Of a stretch of 17,404 nt of DNA, positions 16,723-17,404 are shown one piece after another. A model generated the notes under the pieces. The model saw nothing but the letters and a program-made list of their open reading frames with translations, did not search any database and was not told where the DNA came from. The stretch is taken from positions 1 through 17,404 of the forward strand of contig JBBHKE010002055.1 in the NCBI GenBank assembly GCA_037447655.1, written 5' to 3'. The translations under genes and the position numbers were made by a program. Position 1 is the first letter of the stretch; each line of letters starts with the position of its first letter. The stretch is from Zygnema cylindricum (Eukaryota > Streptophyta > Zygnematophyceae > Zygnematales > Zygnemataceae).

Positions 16723-17404
16723 AGAAAGTTAAAAAGATGGGAGTACTGGAAGGGATTCAGTTCGGTGAAAGTGAGAATCTAAATGATTGTAGTTGATGTG
16801 CTCAAGGTAAAGCACACATATTACCCTTCCCAAAAATTGCCACCCATAAGGGAGAAAAGATTCTAGATTTAGTACACACAGATATTTGGGGGCCGGCCAG
16901 AGTGCCATCACCGGAGGAGAAGAGATTTATGATGACTATCACTAATGATTGGTCTCGATATTCCAGGGTGTATTTTTTGAAAAATAAGTCAGAGGCTCAA
17001 AAATGTTTTAAACAATATAAATTATGGAGTGAAAAACTCCATGAAACCTCAATGAAGAGAGTAAGAAGTGACAATGGTGGAGAGTATACCTCTAACTAGT
17101 TTCAGGATTTTTTTAGAGAAGATGGAGTGCAACACCAAAAGACAGTTCTTGAAAATCCTGAGCAAAATGGTGTAGCTAAAAGGTTAAATAGAACAGTGCG
17201 TGTTAGTGCTAGGAATATGCTGTTAGATAAGAAGATAGGAAAGAATTTTTGGGATGAAGCAATGAACTGTGCAAATTATCTCAAGAATAGAGTTCTTACT
17301 TCAACAGTAAAAGGCCTAACACCCTATGAGAGATGGACAGGCCAAAAACTAGATGTTTCACACTTAAAGGTTTTCGGTAGTCAAGTGTTCAGTTTAGACA
17401 GAGA
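16723..17404 (+). pseudogene. pol: Integrase of element E, truncated by the window edge
   Basis: Frame 0 after the shift at 16720. TGA 16794 sits in the zinc CxxC, at the Gly of CSGC. It keeps LVHTDIWGPA (first Asp) and RSDNGGEYTSN (second Asp), with TAG 17097 at a Gln codon. The catalytic Glu is Lys (NGVAKRLNR), so it is probably inactive. NCANYLKNRVLTST, PYERWTG and HLKVFGSQVFSLDR continue to the last base. RT and RNase H should follow outside. Confidence 0.86.

Larger units (their letters stand above)
14120..17404 (+). mobile_element. Copia element E, 5' part, inserted in element D
   Basis: Plus-strand element with 5' LTR 14120-15152, gag, protease and integrase; the rest lies beyond the right edge. 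The left flank is the protease of D, ending in CTTAT (14115-14119), the expected left half of a target duplication. Its gag is closer to that of A than of B. Confidence 0.88.

Noticed and set aside
1-17404. CRISPR array, bacterial operon, rRNA or a host gene
   Set aside because: No short regular repeats with spacers, no ribosome sites or operon layout, no rRNA motif. Every coding stretch I can identify is copia-derived.

Overview
The window is eukaryotic DNA made entirely of decayed Ty1/copia (Pseudoviridae-type) LTR retrotransposons. I see no cellular host gene. A land plant or related alga is most likely, because of the copia protein style, plant-type G-box (CACGTG) and GTAC motifs in the LTRs, and stop codons that arise at CAG (CHG) sites. 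That placement is inference, and the species cannot be read from the sequence.

Layout: at least four copies of one related family are stacked inside each other, in alternating orientation. Copy D (minus, 13037-14119 visible) is the oldest host layer. Copy B (plus) ends at 13036 inside the integrase of D. Its 5' LTR end is at 1-60, its gag at 41-755 and 7236-7600, its protease, integrase, RT and RNase H at 7600-10959, and its 3' side is duplicated. A 3' LTR starts at 10973 and is cut off near 11266, followed by a second partial RT/RNase H (11267-12140) and a full LTR (12153-13036). Copy A (minus, 756-7230, complete with two LTRs of about 1.07 kb) sits in the gag of B, flanked by AATTA/GATTA. 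Copy E (plus, from 14120 and running off the right edge) sits in the protease region of D.

Each copy encodes the usual copia order gag (CCHC knuckle), aspartic protease, GAG-pre-integrase/integrase, RT and RNase H as one polyprotein. All copies have stops, frameshifts and some lost catalytic residues, so none looks autonomous now.

The most interesting material is in the LTRs and the LTR/gag junction. (1) Every LTR copy covering that region carries an antisense tRNA-like block. In the better-kept copies it has a recognisable box B, a D-arm/box A and an immediate run of T4-T6, so it looks like a Pol III unit inside a Pol II LTR. (2) The primer site right after the LTR resembles the half-tRNA (initiator-Met anticodon-loop) type of Drosophila copia. 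The gag frame begins inside the LTR and reads through this site. (3) The LTR promoter has a G-box, a GTAC cluster at a fixed 84-bp spacing and two leader hairpins, in the same order in diverged copies.
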